A stretch of 64,000 bases of DNA from the NCBI RefSeq assembly GCF_001704275.1, contig NZ_CP011533.1, positions 1,550,001 to 1,614,000 of the forward strand. Reading direction: 5' to 3'. The notes below the pieces were generated by a model. That model had not been told where the DNA came from, did not search any database, and saw only the letters and a list, made by a program, of their open reading frames with translations. Below, one piece after another: positions 8,621 through 16,307 of this stretch; the stretch's first letter is position 1; the number at the start of each line of letters is the position of its first letter. The translations under genes and the position numbers were made by a program. Source of the stretch: Streptomyces noursei ATCC 11455 (GTDB lineage: Bacteria > Actinomycetota > Actinomycetes > Streptomycetales > Streptomycetaceae).

Positions 8621-11600
8621 TTACGGCCCGATGTGGACTTGGCCCGCCCAACGGCTCGGCAGTAGGGGTGCGTTGGCGCGGAGGGTACGTACGGTCTCGT
8701 GGAGGGCGTGGGCGGGGGTGGTGCGGGAACTGGAGTGGAAGAGGCGGGCGGCCTCGGCGGCGGTGGGCTCCTCGACGGGCCAGAGGGTCGCGACGACCTG
8801 GCTGAAGCCGGCGAGGTGGAAGGCGCCGCCGAGCTGAACGGCCTCGTCGGGGGGACGGCCGGACCGAGCGGTGGCACACGCCGAGAGATAGCAGAACTCC
8901 CCGTGGGCGAGACGGAGTCGGGAGATCTCGGCGACGGTCAGCGGCTGGTCCTGGAGGATCAGATGGCTGCCGTAGGGGCTGGTCGGATCGGCGACCGCGT
9001 GGCAGGCGAAGTGGACGTGGGTGCTGGTGGGCAGGGCCGTCAGCACTCGGGCACGGCGAGCATCCGCACCGGTGAACAGGACGGTGTCGGGCCCGTAGCG
9101 GTCGGCGGCGGCGCGGGCCTCGGTGAGGGCGCCGTCCAGGGGCGCGAAACCGGGGGTGCGGGGCAGTGCCACGACCAGGGGCACGCAGCGCCGGGGGCGC
9201 CGGCTCCGGCGGGCGGCCGTCCGGACGGCCGCGGCGAGGGCGGCGACGGTCGGGGTGTAGGAGGGCACCGCCCGGTCCAACAGGGAGCGTGCGCCGCCCG
9301 GATCGTCGTGGTGGCCGGCGGCGTGCAGTGGGAGCAGGGCCAGGGGGCCGGTGGCGGACAGCCAGATGCGGGGCGGGTCGGCGGGGGCCGTGGTGGCGGT
9401 GCCGTCGCGGGCGGTGAGGAGGGAGAGGTGGGTGAGGACGGGCGCCGCGATGGTGCCCCAGAGCCACTCCAGGGTTTCGCGAAGCTGCGCCTGGGCCGTG
9501 CGGCGGTCGACGGGCGGGGTGCCGGGGGCCTCGGCCGCGCGCAGCGCCTCTGCGAAGCCTGCGGCGCGGGCCTCCGCCTCGGTGTGCGAGAGCGCGGGCA
9601 GCGGTACGACGGTCACTCCTCCGCTGGTGAGGATCAGCGCGTCGCAGCGCAACGGGCTGGTGTTGACCGTCACCACCGGGCCACCGGCGGCCGCCGGGCG
9701 CAGCGCGGCCAGCCGCGGCGGCTTGAGGAAGTCCGCCAGGCCCGGAAGACGGCGGGCCTCGGCGACCAACGCGTCCCACTGCTCGGCCAGTTGACGGCGG
9801 AGGTCGCCCGGCTCGGCGTGGGCCGCTGCCGGGGCGGTGGTGAGGGCGGTGCGCAGCTTCGCCAGCCGGTCGGCCAGCTGCGGTGCGGCGTCCCGGAGGG
9901 CTTCCTCCTCGCCGTGGAGTCCGAGTGCCCGGGTCAGCAGGATGCCGCGGCCCTGTTCGAGGAGTTCCAGGGCTCGCGCGGGGGCGTCGGGGCCGCCCGC
10001 CCGGAGGACCGCGGCCGCGGCGTCGGCCGCCAGGCCCTGGCCGTGCCGGGCCTGTTGGGACTCCGGTTCGCTGCCGTGCAGTGGGTGGGGCACCGTTTGC
10101 GGCAGCAGGGCGACGGCGCGTGCATAGGCCGCGGCGGCCTCCTGGCGGCGGCCGGTGGCGGTCGCCAGCTCCGCCAGCGCACGGTGCAGGCGGATCAGCT
10201 CGCCGGGCGGGCCGGCGGCGTTCCGGGCGGTTGCCTCGGCGAAGACGTACGCCTCCCGGAGGAGCTTGGGTTCCGGCTCGTCGCCCTCGGTGTGCCGTTG
10301 GCGTTCCAACAGGGCCCCGGAGAGATGGGAGAGCATGCCCGAGCGGAAGACACGGTCGGGGTGGGCGGTCTCGATGGCCTCGCGCAGCAGGCAGATCGCC
10401 TCGTCGAGGGCGTCCGGGCGCCCTTCCCGGCGGGCCCGTTCGCGCAGGCTGCGGGCGAGGTTGTCGAGGTGGCCGGGCCGTTGCGGGTCGTCGGCCGCGC
10501 TGACCTCGACGGCTTCGCGGTGGGCCGCGATCGCCTCGCGCAGCGCGGGCGGTTCCGGGGGCCGCGGCGCGCCGTGACCGGGGAGGTCCCCTTCGGGGGA
10601 GTCGGCGCACAGGTCGTAGAGCGCGTTGCCCAAGTGGCGGAGGGCGAGCGCGAGGTCGGCGGGGTTGCCTCGGCGGGCCCGTCGCTCGTCCGCCGCCTGC
10701 CGGTACAGCTCGATGGCGTCGTCCAGCACGTCCACCAGCCCCGTGCGCCGGTACTGGGCGTGCAGCACCTCCGCGTGCGCGACGCACACCCCGTCCCGTC
10801 CCGGTGCCGGCAGCGGTTGCGGTTCGCCGCGGACCAGTTGCACCGCCTCGTCCAGCGCGGCACCGTCCCCGCTGACCCGGTGGCGCTTCACCAACAGGCC
10901 GGCCAACCGTGCCCGGTGGGACACGGCGTCCGGTGTCCCACCGGGCACGGCTCGTACCGCGCCGCGGCTGGCGTCGATCGCCGCGTTGAGGTCCGACGGG
11001 GCGCCGCTGACGTCGTAGCGCAACGCCAGGTGCATGCCGAAGTCGTCGAGCCGGGGCGCCAGCCGCTCGCTGTCCGGCGGAGTGTGCCTCAGTGCTTCCC
11101 GGCCGCAGTCGACCGCCTCGTCGATGTCGCGACGGTCGCCGGTGTGCCGGTAGTGGTCGCCGACCACGCGGGCATGCTGGGCGACCGCATCGGCCCAACA
11201 CGCCCCGCCGGCCGGGATGAGCAACAGCAACTCCCGGCCGAGGCGGACCGCTTCGGCCAGGGTGCGGGCGTCACCGGTGGCGCGGTAGCTCATCTGGAGG
11301 GTGACCGACAGCAGGCGCAACGCCCTTACACGGACGGCATGGTGGCGGGGCGCCAGCTCCAGGAAGGGCCGGAGGGCCGCCGCGTCCCGTTCCGGTCGGC
11401 CGCCGCGTGGATCCAGCCCGCGGATCGCGGTGAGGAAGTCCTCGGAGAGCTCCTCGCGCTGTCGCAGCCCGGCGAGCACCCGTCGGCGCACCTCCCGGGG
11501 GACCCGGGGGCCACTCAGACGGCGCCCGGACCGCACCGCGTCCAGCACCGCGGCGGCCTCCGGCGGCACCGCGTCCCGCTCCCTGGCGTGGACGCAGGAC

Positions 11601-11893
11601 AGCGGTTCCAAGGACGCCTCCCATTCGGCCTGGTGAGCGCCCTCGGGGCCGGCGACGTACTGCAGCCAGCGGGCCATGCCGACGGCGTGCAGTGCCGCGA
11701 GGTCCGGGCACCGGGCGTCGTCCATGCTGATCACCAACCGGGTGACCACCCCCTGGCGCTCCAGCGCCCGCAGCGGGGTGAGGTCGCCGGTGTCGCGGAC
11801 GACGGCCACGGCCTGCCGTACCGCGAGGAGCAACCCGTCCCGTGAACCGTCCCGTGAAGGATCCCGTGCCGGATCCCGTGAAAGCTCTCGCAT
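8621..11893 (-). CDS. Large TPR-like protein with C-terminal CHAT protease domain
   Basis: 1090 residues. Residues about 20-770 are a helical, alanine- and arginine-rich repeat region with recurring A-x-x-L-x-x-A helices of tetratricopeptide type (for example LDEAVQLVRGE, LDEAICLLREA). The last 300 residues are a CHAT (caspase HetF associated with TPRs) domain with catalytic His965 in HFACHA and Cys1006 in LSACAT, followed by GGAFHLAGFSQVVATLWPV. CHAT proteins are caspase/separase-like cysteine proteases. Some act in bacterial immunity or cell-death responses, others are uncharacterised. The N-terminus has a short repeat of the type (S/A)RD(P/G). The ATG at 11893 has only GGGGGCG upstream. 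No obvious partner gene is adjacent. Confidence 0.88.
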   Translation of the reverse strand: MRELSRDPARDPSRDGSRDGLLLAVRQAVAVVRDTGDLTPLRALERQGVVTRLVISMDDARCPDLAALHAVGMARWLQYVAGPEGAHQAEWEASLEPLSCVHARERDAVPPEAAAVLDAVRSGRRLSGPRVPREVRRRVLAGLRQREELSEDFLTAIRGLDPRGGRPERDAAALRPFLELAPRHHAVRVRALRLLSVTLQMSYRATGDARTLAEAVRLGRELLLLIPAGGACWADAVAQHARVVGDHYRHTGDRRDIDEAVDCGREALRHTPPDSERLAPRLDDFGMHLALRYDVSGAPSDLNAAIDASRGAVRAVPGGTPDAVSHRARLAGLLVKRHRVSGDGAALDEAVQLVRGEPQPLPAPGRDGVCVAHAEVLHAQYRRTGLVDVLDDAIELYRQAADERRARRGNPADLALALRHLGNALYDLCADSPEGDLPGHGAPRPPEPPALREAIAAHREAVEVSAADDPQRPGHLDNLARSLRERARREGRPDALDEAICLLREAIETAHPDRVFRSGMLSHLSGALLERQRHTEGDEPEPKLLREAYVFAEATARNAAGPPGELIRLHRALAELATATGRRQEAAAAYARAVALLPQTVPHPLHGSEPESQQARHGQGLAADAAAAVLRAGGPDAPARALELLEQGRGILLTRALGLHGEEEALRDAAPQLADRLAKLRTALTTAPAAAHAEPGDLRRQLAEQWDALVAEARRLPGLADFLKPPRLAALRPAAAGGPVVTVNTSPLRCDALILTSGGVTVVPLPALSHTEAEARAAGFAEALRAAEAPGTPPVDRRTAQAQLRETLEWLWGTIAAPVLTHLSLLTARDGTATTAPADPPRIWLSATGPLALLPLHAAGHHDDPGGARSLLDRAVPSYTPTVAALAAAVRTAARRSRRPRRCVPLVVALPRTPGFAPLDGALTEARAAADRYGPDTVLFTGADARRARVLTALPTSTHVHFACHAVADPTSPYGSHLILQDQPLTVAEISRLRLAHGEFCYLSACATARSGRPPDEAVQLGGAFHLAGFSQVVATLWPVEEPTAAEAARLFHSSSRTTPAHALHETVRTLRANAPLLPSRWAGQVHIGP
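11836..11885. repeat. Short tandem repeat inside the start of the CHAT gene
   Basis: Imperfect repeats of a CACGGGA-type unit, read on the minus strand, encode the successive SRD, ARD, SRD and SRD tripeptides at the N-terminus of the CHAT protein. Such simple repeats can vary in copy number between strains without breaking the frame if the unit is a multiple of three. Confidence 0.5.
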
Positions 11894-12342
11894 CGCGCCC
11901 CCGTTGGCCCGAGTATGAGTGACCGGTTCTCGCCCCTGCGGGCCCCACGGACATCCTTCCCCGTACGGACCCGACGGCCTCTCCAGGCAGCACAGCATAA
12001 GCCTCATCGGGAGGGCAGCCCATGGCGGCGACAACACCTGTGGACGCCGGGGACGGCCCCGATCCGGCCACCCTAGGCCGCCGACTCGTCGCGCCCCTCG
12101 GGCGGTGCACCGTGACCGCGACGGCGGCGGACAGTCGAGTGGAAGGGTCCGGCCCTCGACGACGCTGCTGCTGGTGCTGCTGTGGTAAAGCCTGGTCGTT
12201 CGGTTGGATGCGCTCATACCCCAACGGTGCCCGGCGAGGCCGGTGTTCGGCGTCGACCCGTGGCTCGCGCTTTCCGGGGCCGGGCGGTCACCCCTGGGTA
12301 TGGCGCTGGACCCCAGGTATGAGATCCGGCTCACGCCTCGGT
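11894..12342. other. 449-bp intergenic region upstream of the CHAT gene
   Basis: Must contain the promoter of the minus-strand CHAT gene. On the plus strand an ATG at 12022 is preceded by a good GGGAGG (12009-12014). However, the frame it opens soon becomes arginine- and cysteine-rich and runs antisense through the MerR gene, so at most a decayed gene start is present. A pair of near-inverted CCTGGGTAT/CCCAGGTAT elements lies around 12294-12322, just after the end of merR. Confidence 0.45.
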
Positions 12343-12828
12343 TCAGGCCGCGGCGGCAGGCTCGGCGTCCGGGGCACCCTGACAGGCCGGCCGCGCGGGC
12401 AGGTCCGGCCGCGCGGACAGGCTCCGCGGCTGGGCTGGCCGGTCCGGTGTCCGGGCAGGCCCGTTCGGCTGGGCGCGGAGGTCGGACAGCCGGTCCAGGA
12501 GTTGGTCGCGGACCCCGACCAGGTCGTTGATGCGGTCCTGGAGCAGGGCGAGCCGCTGCTCGAAGACCTCGATCTTGGGGGTGGGGTCGACGCAGGCGTG
12601 CGCGCCGGTCAACTCGTCGCGCAGACAGCCGTCGAGCAGCCGCAGATCGTCGGTCGTCAGGCCGGCGGCCAGCAGAAGCCGGATGTTGGCCACGACCCGC
12701 ACGGCGCTCTCCCCGTAGCTGCGATAGCCGTTGGTGGACCGTTCCGGGCGGAGCAGGCCCTGCTCCTCGTAGTAGCGCAGCGCCCGGGTGGTGACGCCGG
12801 TGAGGCGGGCGAGTTCCCCGATGCGCAT
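12343..12828 (-). CDS. MerR-family transcriptional regulator
   Basis: 161 residues. The sequence MRIGELARLTGVTTRALRYYEEQGLL is a textbook MerR winged-helix start, with the DNA-binding region to about residue 70. It is followed by a coiled-coil dimer helix (EVFEQRLALLQDRINDLVGVRDQLLDRL region). The tail from about residue 120 is Pro/Ala/Arg-rich with no known effector domain. Cys residues in the linker (DGCLRDE, AHACVDP) could bind metal or an electrophile, but the full SoxR or MerR cysteine set is absent. GGAGG precedes the ATG. Its promoter has the 19-bp spacer typical of MerR-regulated promoters, overlapping the stop codon of the upstream reductase gene. Confidence 0.9.
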   Translation of the reverse strand: MRIGELARLTGVTTRALRYYEEQGLLRPERSTNGYRSYGESAVRVVANIRLLLAAGLTTDDLRLLDGCLRDELTGAHACVDPTPKIEVFEQRLALLQDRINDLVGVRDQLLDRLSDLRAQPNGPARTPDRPAQPRSLSARPDLPARPACQGAPDAEPAAAA

Positions 12829-12861
12829 GGTGCTCCCTCCTGGTGGCCGCGGTCAGGAGGA

Positions 12862-12893
12862 AGCGTAAACCTTGCCGTGGACGTGAAGGTCAA
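12862..12893 (-). promoter_or_regulatory. MerR-type promoter/operator of the merR-like gene (19-bp spacer)
   Basis: Read on the minus strand: -35 TTGACC (12888-12893), a 19-nt spacer and a -10 near TTACGC (12863-12868). The spacer contains an inverted repeat of ACCTTCACG with a degraded partner, GGCAAGGT. Overlong 19-20 bp spacers with a central dyad are the hallmark of MerR-controlled promoters. The -35 overlaps the stop codon (12890-12892) of the gene upstream. Confidence 0.6.
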
Positions 12894-13459
12894 GCCAGGT
12901 CGCCGAGCGGGGTGAGGACGACCACCGGGATGGGCCGTCCGGCGCGCTCCTGGAAGGCGGCGAACTGCGGATCGGCCGCGACCTGCCGGTCCCACAGACG
13001 GTCCCGCGTCGTCCCCTCGGCCTCCGTGGCGAGGGCCCGGTAGACACGGGTGCCGACCTCCACGGTGACCTCGGGGTGCGCCGTGAGGTTGCGGTACCAG
13101 GCGGGCGGGGTGGCCGCGCCCCCGTTGGAGGGGAAGACGGCGAGCCGGCCGTCGGCTTCGGCCAGATAGCAGGCGGGCGTGGTGCGCGGCAGGCCCGACC
13201 TGGCCCCCGTGGTGGTCAGGAGCAGCAAGCGCCGACCCGCGAACGGGCCGCCGACGACGCCCCCGTTGGCCCGGAACTCCGCGATGACACGGCGGTTGAA
13301 GGCGTTCCCGCCCGCGTTGTCCCCACTGGCACGAGGGTCGGGAGCGCGGACGGCGGGGGCATCGACGACGGGACGCCCGTCCACCCCGCTGCCGGTCACT
13401 ACGGTGCTGTTGGTCGCTGCCCTGCTACTGGTCGTATGGGTGCTGCTGGTCGTGTCCAT
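12890..13459 (-). CDS. Nitroreductase/quinone reductase family protein (DDN-like, probably F420-binding)
   Basis: 189 residues. From about residue 50 the sequence matches the split-beta-barrel deazaflavin-dependent nitroreductase (DDN) family: FNRRVIAEFRANGG, GPFAGRRLLLLTTTGARSG and the WYRNLTAHPEVTVEVG block. Such enzymes use F420H2 to reduce quinones, enones or nitro groups. The first ~45 residues are Ser/Thr-rich and not part of the family, so the true start may be a later GTG. The ATG at 13459 has AGGA upstream. A perfect dyad matching the MerR operator lies 118 bp upstream, suggesting it is a regulon member of the following merR gene. Confidence 0.82.
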   Translation of the reverse strand: MDTTSSTHTTSSRAATNSTVVTGSGVDGRPVVDAPAVRAPDPRASGDNAGGNAFNRRVIAEFRANGGVVGGPFAGRRLLLLTTTGARSGLPRTTPACYLAEADGRLAVFPSNGGAATPPAWYRNLTAHPEVTVEVGTRVYRALATEAEGTTRDRLWDRQVAADPQFAAFQERAGRPIPVVVLTPLGDLA

Positions 13460-13576
13460 GTTGCTGGTCCTGTTCAGGATGCCGAGGTGTTCGGTGGTGT
13501 GAGCGCAGTGGCGGTGCGTGGGACGTCCGAGCGGCGTGCGGTCGCGCTCGCCGCGGTGCGCACAGCCACCACCCTC

Positions 13577-13600
13577 GACCTTCACGTCGGCGTGAAGGTC
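13577..13600. promoter_or_regulatory. Perfect 24-bp dyad, second copy of the MerR operator
   Basis: GACCTTCACG (13577-13586) and CGTGAAGGTC (13591-13600) are perfect inverted repeats around 4 nt. The same ACCTTCACG half-site occurs in the merR promoter at 12862-12893. On the minus strand it is flanked by TTGACC with a 19-nt spacing to the next hexamer, in the direction of the reductase gene. It lies between the divergent reductase and GNAT genes and could affect both. Confidence 0.65.
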
Positions 13601-13680
13601 AAGTCGCCCCGGTGGGCCCGTCCGCCCCTCCCCCCCGTAATTGATTGGCGCAACCCGTCGACCCCGCCGAACATCCCGCC

Positions 13681-14226
13681 ATGGACACCTTCCTGACGAC
13701 CGACCGCCTGGCCCTCCGGCCGTTCGCCGACACCGAGGCCGACCTCGACCTGGTGGTGGAACTCGACAGCGACCCGGAGGTGATGCGGTACATCACCGGC
13801 GGCCGCCCGATGACCCGGGACGAGATCCGCGCCGAGTCCTTCGCGCGGATGCTGCCGGGCGGCTTCTGGGCCACGCATCTGCGCACGACCGGGGAGTTCC
13901 TCGGCTGGCACTGCCTCCGCCCGCTGACGGACAGCCCGGCGGGCTCGGCCGATCTGGGGTACCGCCTGCGCAGGACGGCCTGGGGCGAGGGGATCGCCAC
14001 CGAAGGAGCCCGCGCCCTCATCGAGAAGGGTTTCGGGGAGCTGGGCCTCGACCGGATCACCGCGAACACCATGTCCGTGAACGCGGGTTCCCGTCGAGTG
14101 ATGGAGAAGTGCGGACTCTCCTACGTCCGCACCTACTTCGAGGAGTGGCCCTACCGGGTCGAGGGCGACGAGGAGGGCGATGTGGAGTACGCGCTGACCC
14201 GCGAGGAGTGGCTGACGCTCCGTTAG
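13681..14226 (+). CDS. GNAT-family N-acetyltransferase (RimJ/RimL type)
   Basis: 181 residues. The start MDTFLTTDRLALRPF is the typical first strand of RimJ/RimL-type acetyltransferases. The acetyl-CoA loop is degenerate (LRRTAWGEGIATEGARAL) and the C-terminal block ITANTMSVNAGSRRVMEKCG matches the family. It would transfer an acetyl group from acetyl-CoA to an amine; the substrate is unknown. No clear Shine-Dalgarno precedes ATG 13681, so the mRNA may be leaderless or nearly so, or the TTG at 13645 may be used. It sits 81 bp after the MerR-type dyad and before a TetR gene. Confidence 0.85.
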   Translation: MDTFLTTDRLALRPFADTEADLDLVVELDSDPEVMRYITGGRPMTRDEIRAESFARMLPGGFWATHLRTTGEFLGWHCLRPLTDSPAGSADLGYRLRRTAWGEGIATEGARALIEKGFGELGLDRITANTMSVNAGSRRVMEKCGLSYVRTYFEEWPYRVEGDEEGDVEYALTREEWLTLR

Positions 14227-14342
14227 GTTCCCGGCCCAACGGCGCGAGCGGTGCCGACGCACGGGTCCTACGGGCTGGCACACGGCCCGTACAGGCGTGG
14301 TGCACGGACCTCACGGGCACCCGGAACGCCCGGATGCAGGCC

Positions 14343-14370
14343 GTATGGGATACAGATTCGTATCCCATAC
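14343..14370. promoter_or_regulatory. 28-bp inverted repeat, likely TetR operator
   Basis: Arms GTATGGGATAC (14343-14353) and GTATCCCATAC (14360-14370) are perfect 11-bp inverted repeats around AGATTC. The element lies about 57 bp upstream of the TetR start at 14427, a position fitting autoregulation. Confidence 0.7.
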
Positions 14371-14426
14371 GCGGTTGTACCGTGAGCGGGGTCACGTCGG
14401 CGCCTGAATACCCGTGGAGGTCAGCG

Positions 14427-15056
14427 TTGCCCAAGGGACCGACCAAGCGCCGCCCGCAGACCACCGCGCGCCTACTGGAGGCGGCGCGGGAGACGTTCGC
14501 CGACCGCGGCTTCCACGGCGCGTCCATCGAGGAGATCTGCGAGCGCGCCGGCCTCACCCGTGGCGCGTTCTACTCCAACTACCGCACCAAGGAAGAGTTG
14601 TTCTTCGCCCTCTTCGACCTGCACGCCCGGCGTGTGGTCGAGCGGCTCGCCGCGGCGGTCGAGGAGATGCAGGACACCGAGGACCCGCTGCGCACGCTGA
14701 TCAGCCGCACCAGCGCGCTGGACGAGACCGAGCGCCGCTGGTACCTGCTGTCGACGGAGTTCACCCTGCACGCCATCCGGCACCCGGACACCGCCCGCAC
14801 GCTCGCCGAGCACGACCGCCGCCTCCGCGCGGAGATCGCCGAACTGCTGGCGGTCCTCTTCGACCGCCTTGGGCGGCGCCCCACCGTCGCTCTCGACTCC
14901 CTCGCCCGACTGGTCACCGCCCTCCACGAGGGCTCGCTCGCCCAGAGCCTGGTCGAACCGGACCACCTTCCGCCGGACGAGCTCCCCGGTACCTACCTCC
15001 CGCTCGTGATCAAGGCCGCCTCCCGGGCCCGCCGCACCCGCCGCACGGACTCCTGA
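14427..15056 (+). CDS. TetR-family transcriptional regulator
   Basis: 209 residues. The N-terminus has a TetR helix-turn-helix: TTARLLEAARETFADRGF, then SIEEICERAGLTRGAFYSNY. The C-terminal region resembles the TetR_C_6 (BetI-like) group, with DETERRWYLLSTEF. I chose the TTG at 14427 because GGAGG lies 6 nt upstream and the protein begins with the basic PKGPTKRRPQ arm seen in this group. An in-frame GTG at 14382 lacks a ribosome site. The 28-bp palindrome upstream is the probable operator. The regulated target is not clear: the chitinase downstream has its own promoter and GNAT lies upstream. Confidence 0.88.
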   Translation: MPKGPTKRRPQTTARLLEAARETFADRGFHGASIEEICERAGLTRGAFYSNYRTKEELFFALFDLHARRVVERLAAAVEEMQDTEDPLRTLISRTSALDETERRWYLLSTEFTLHAIRHPDTARTLAEHDRRLRAEIAELLAVLFDRLGRRPTVALDSLARLVTALHEGSLAQSLVEPDHLPPDELPGTYLPLVIKAASRARRTRRTDS

Positions 15057-15107
15057 CCCCTCGCCAAGGGGTCGTCCGCACCTCAACTCCCGCCCACTCC
15101 CTACCCA

Positions 15108-15136
15108 TTGACGAAAGGTATGGACCAATCTACGGT
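15108..15136 (+). promoter_or_regulatory. Sigma-70-like promoter of the chitinase gene
   Basis: TTGACG (15108-15113), a 17-bp spacer and TACGGT (15131-15136) make a good vegetative-type promoter about 60 bp before the chitinase start. The spacer contains TATGGACCAAT, loosely like the TGGTC(C/T)AGACC direct-repeat elements known at Streptomyces chitinase promoters, though only one partial copy is seen. Confidence 0.6.
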
Positions 15137-15197
15137 GTGCGCACCACCCCCCGATTCCCCGCCGCCGACGCCTGTCGTGGCGCGAAGGGAGCACAGC

Positions 15198-16256
15198 GTG
15201 ACCGGTCGGATAGCGCGTCTGCTGAAAGCCGGCCTCGCGGCCGTCTGCCTCCTGCCGATGTTGGGCGCCGCGGCACCCGCCACCGCCGCGCCGCGCAGCG
15301 ACACCTGCGCCACGAAGGCGAAGCCCACCGGCAAGGTCCTCCAGGGGTACTGGGAGAACTGGGACGGCGCGGCCAACGGCGTCCACCCGCCGTTCGGTTG
15401 GACCCCGATCACCGACCCCCAGATCCGCGCCCACGGCTACAACGTCATCAACGCCGCGTTCCCCGTGATCCGCTCGGACGGCACCGCCCTCTGGGAGGAC
15501 GGCATGGACGCGACGGTGAAGGTGCCGACCCCGGCCGAGATGTGCCAGGCCAAGAGCGACGGCGCGACGATCCTGATGTCCATCGGCGGTGCCACGGCCG
15601 GCATCGACCTCAACTCCACCGCGGTCGCGGACCGTTTCGTCGCGACGATCGTGCCGCTCCTGAAGAAGTACAACTTCGACGGCATCGACATCGACATCGA
15701 GACCGGCCTCAGCGGCAGCGGCGACATCAACCAGCTGTCCCCCTCCCAGGCCAACCTCATCCGCATCATCGACGGCATCCTCGCCCAGATGCCCGCGGGC
15801 TTCGGCCTCACCATGGCCCCCGAGACCGCCTATGTCACCGGTGGCAGCGTGACCTACGGCTCGATCTGGGGCGCATACCTGCCGATCATCAAGAAGTACG
15901 CCGACAACGGCCGCCTCTGGTGGCTGAACATGCAGTACTACAACGGCAGCATGTACGGGTGCTCCGGCGACTCCTACGAGGCCGGCACCGTCGAGGGCTT
16001 CACCCGGCAGACCGACTGCCTGGACAAGGGCCTGACCATCCAGGGCACCACCGTCAAGGTCCCTTACGACAAGCAGGTGCCCGGCCTGCCCGCCCAGCCC
16101 GGCGCGGGCGGCGGTTATATGCCCCCGGACCTGGTCACCCAGGCGTGGAACACCTACCGCAACGGCCTGAAGGGCCTGATGACCTGGTCCCTCAACTGGG
16201 ACGGCGCGAAGGGCTGGACCTTCGGTGACAACGTCAGGTCCGCCCAGGGCCGCTGA
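15198..16256 (+). CDS. Secreted GH18 chitinase-like glycoside hydrolase
   Basis: 352 residues. A Sec-type signal peptide has a basic start, a hydrophobic AGLAAVCLLPML core and an ATAA-type cleavage site near residue 32. The GH18 barrel follows, with the substrate strand SIGG and the catalytic DGIDIDIE motif (D161 to proton donor E168). Late aromatic residues in QYYN and SLNWDG line the cleft. The enzyme should hydrolyse beta-1,4-GlcNAc links in chitin outside the cell. No carbohydrate-binding or fibronectin domain is attached, so it is a single-domain form of about ChiC/ChiD core size. The GTG at 15198 has GGGAG upstream. Confidence 0.92.
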   Translation: MTGRIARLLKAGLAAVCLLPMLGAAAPATAAPRSDTCATKAKPTGKVLQGYWENWDGAANGVHPPFGWTPITDPQIRAHGYNVINAAFPVIRSDGTALWEDGMDATVKVPTPAEMCQAKSDGATILMSIGGATAGIDLNSTAVADRFVATIVPLLKKYNFDGIDIDIETGLSGSGDINQLSPSQANLIRIIDGILAQMPAGFGLTMAPETAYVTGGSVTYGSIWGAYLPIIKKYADNGRLWWLNMQYYNGSMYGCSGDSYEAGTVEGFTRQTDCLDKGLTIQGTTVKVPYDKQVPGLPAQPGAGGGYMPPDLVTQAWNTYRNGLKGLMTWSLNWDGAKGWTFGDNVRSAQGR

Positions 16257-16288
16257 GGCCGGGGCGCACGAGCGACGCGGCCCCGGCC
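16257..16288. terminator. Bidirectional hairpin terminator between convergent genes
   Basis: GGCCGGGG (16257-16264) and CCCCGGCC (16281-16288) are perfect 8-bp arms around a 16-nt loop. They start immediately after the chitinase stop and lie 20 bp from the end of the convergent LysR-like gene. Confidence 0.6.
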
Positions 16289-16307
16289 ATGACCCATCGG
16301 ACAGACC

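Noticed and set aside
8699..11845. Plus-strand open frame of about 1048 codons opposite the CHAT gene
   Set aside because: Gly/Arg/Ala-rich shadow with no ribosome site or motif; the CHAT and TPR signatures on the minus strand explain the region.
12022..12200. Plus-strand gene with good GGGAGG before ATG 12022
   Set aside because: The product becomes Arg/Cys-rich after about 45 residues and continues antisense through merR; kept only as a note in the intergenic entry.
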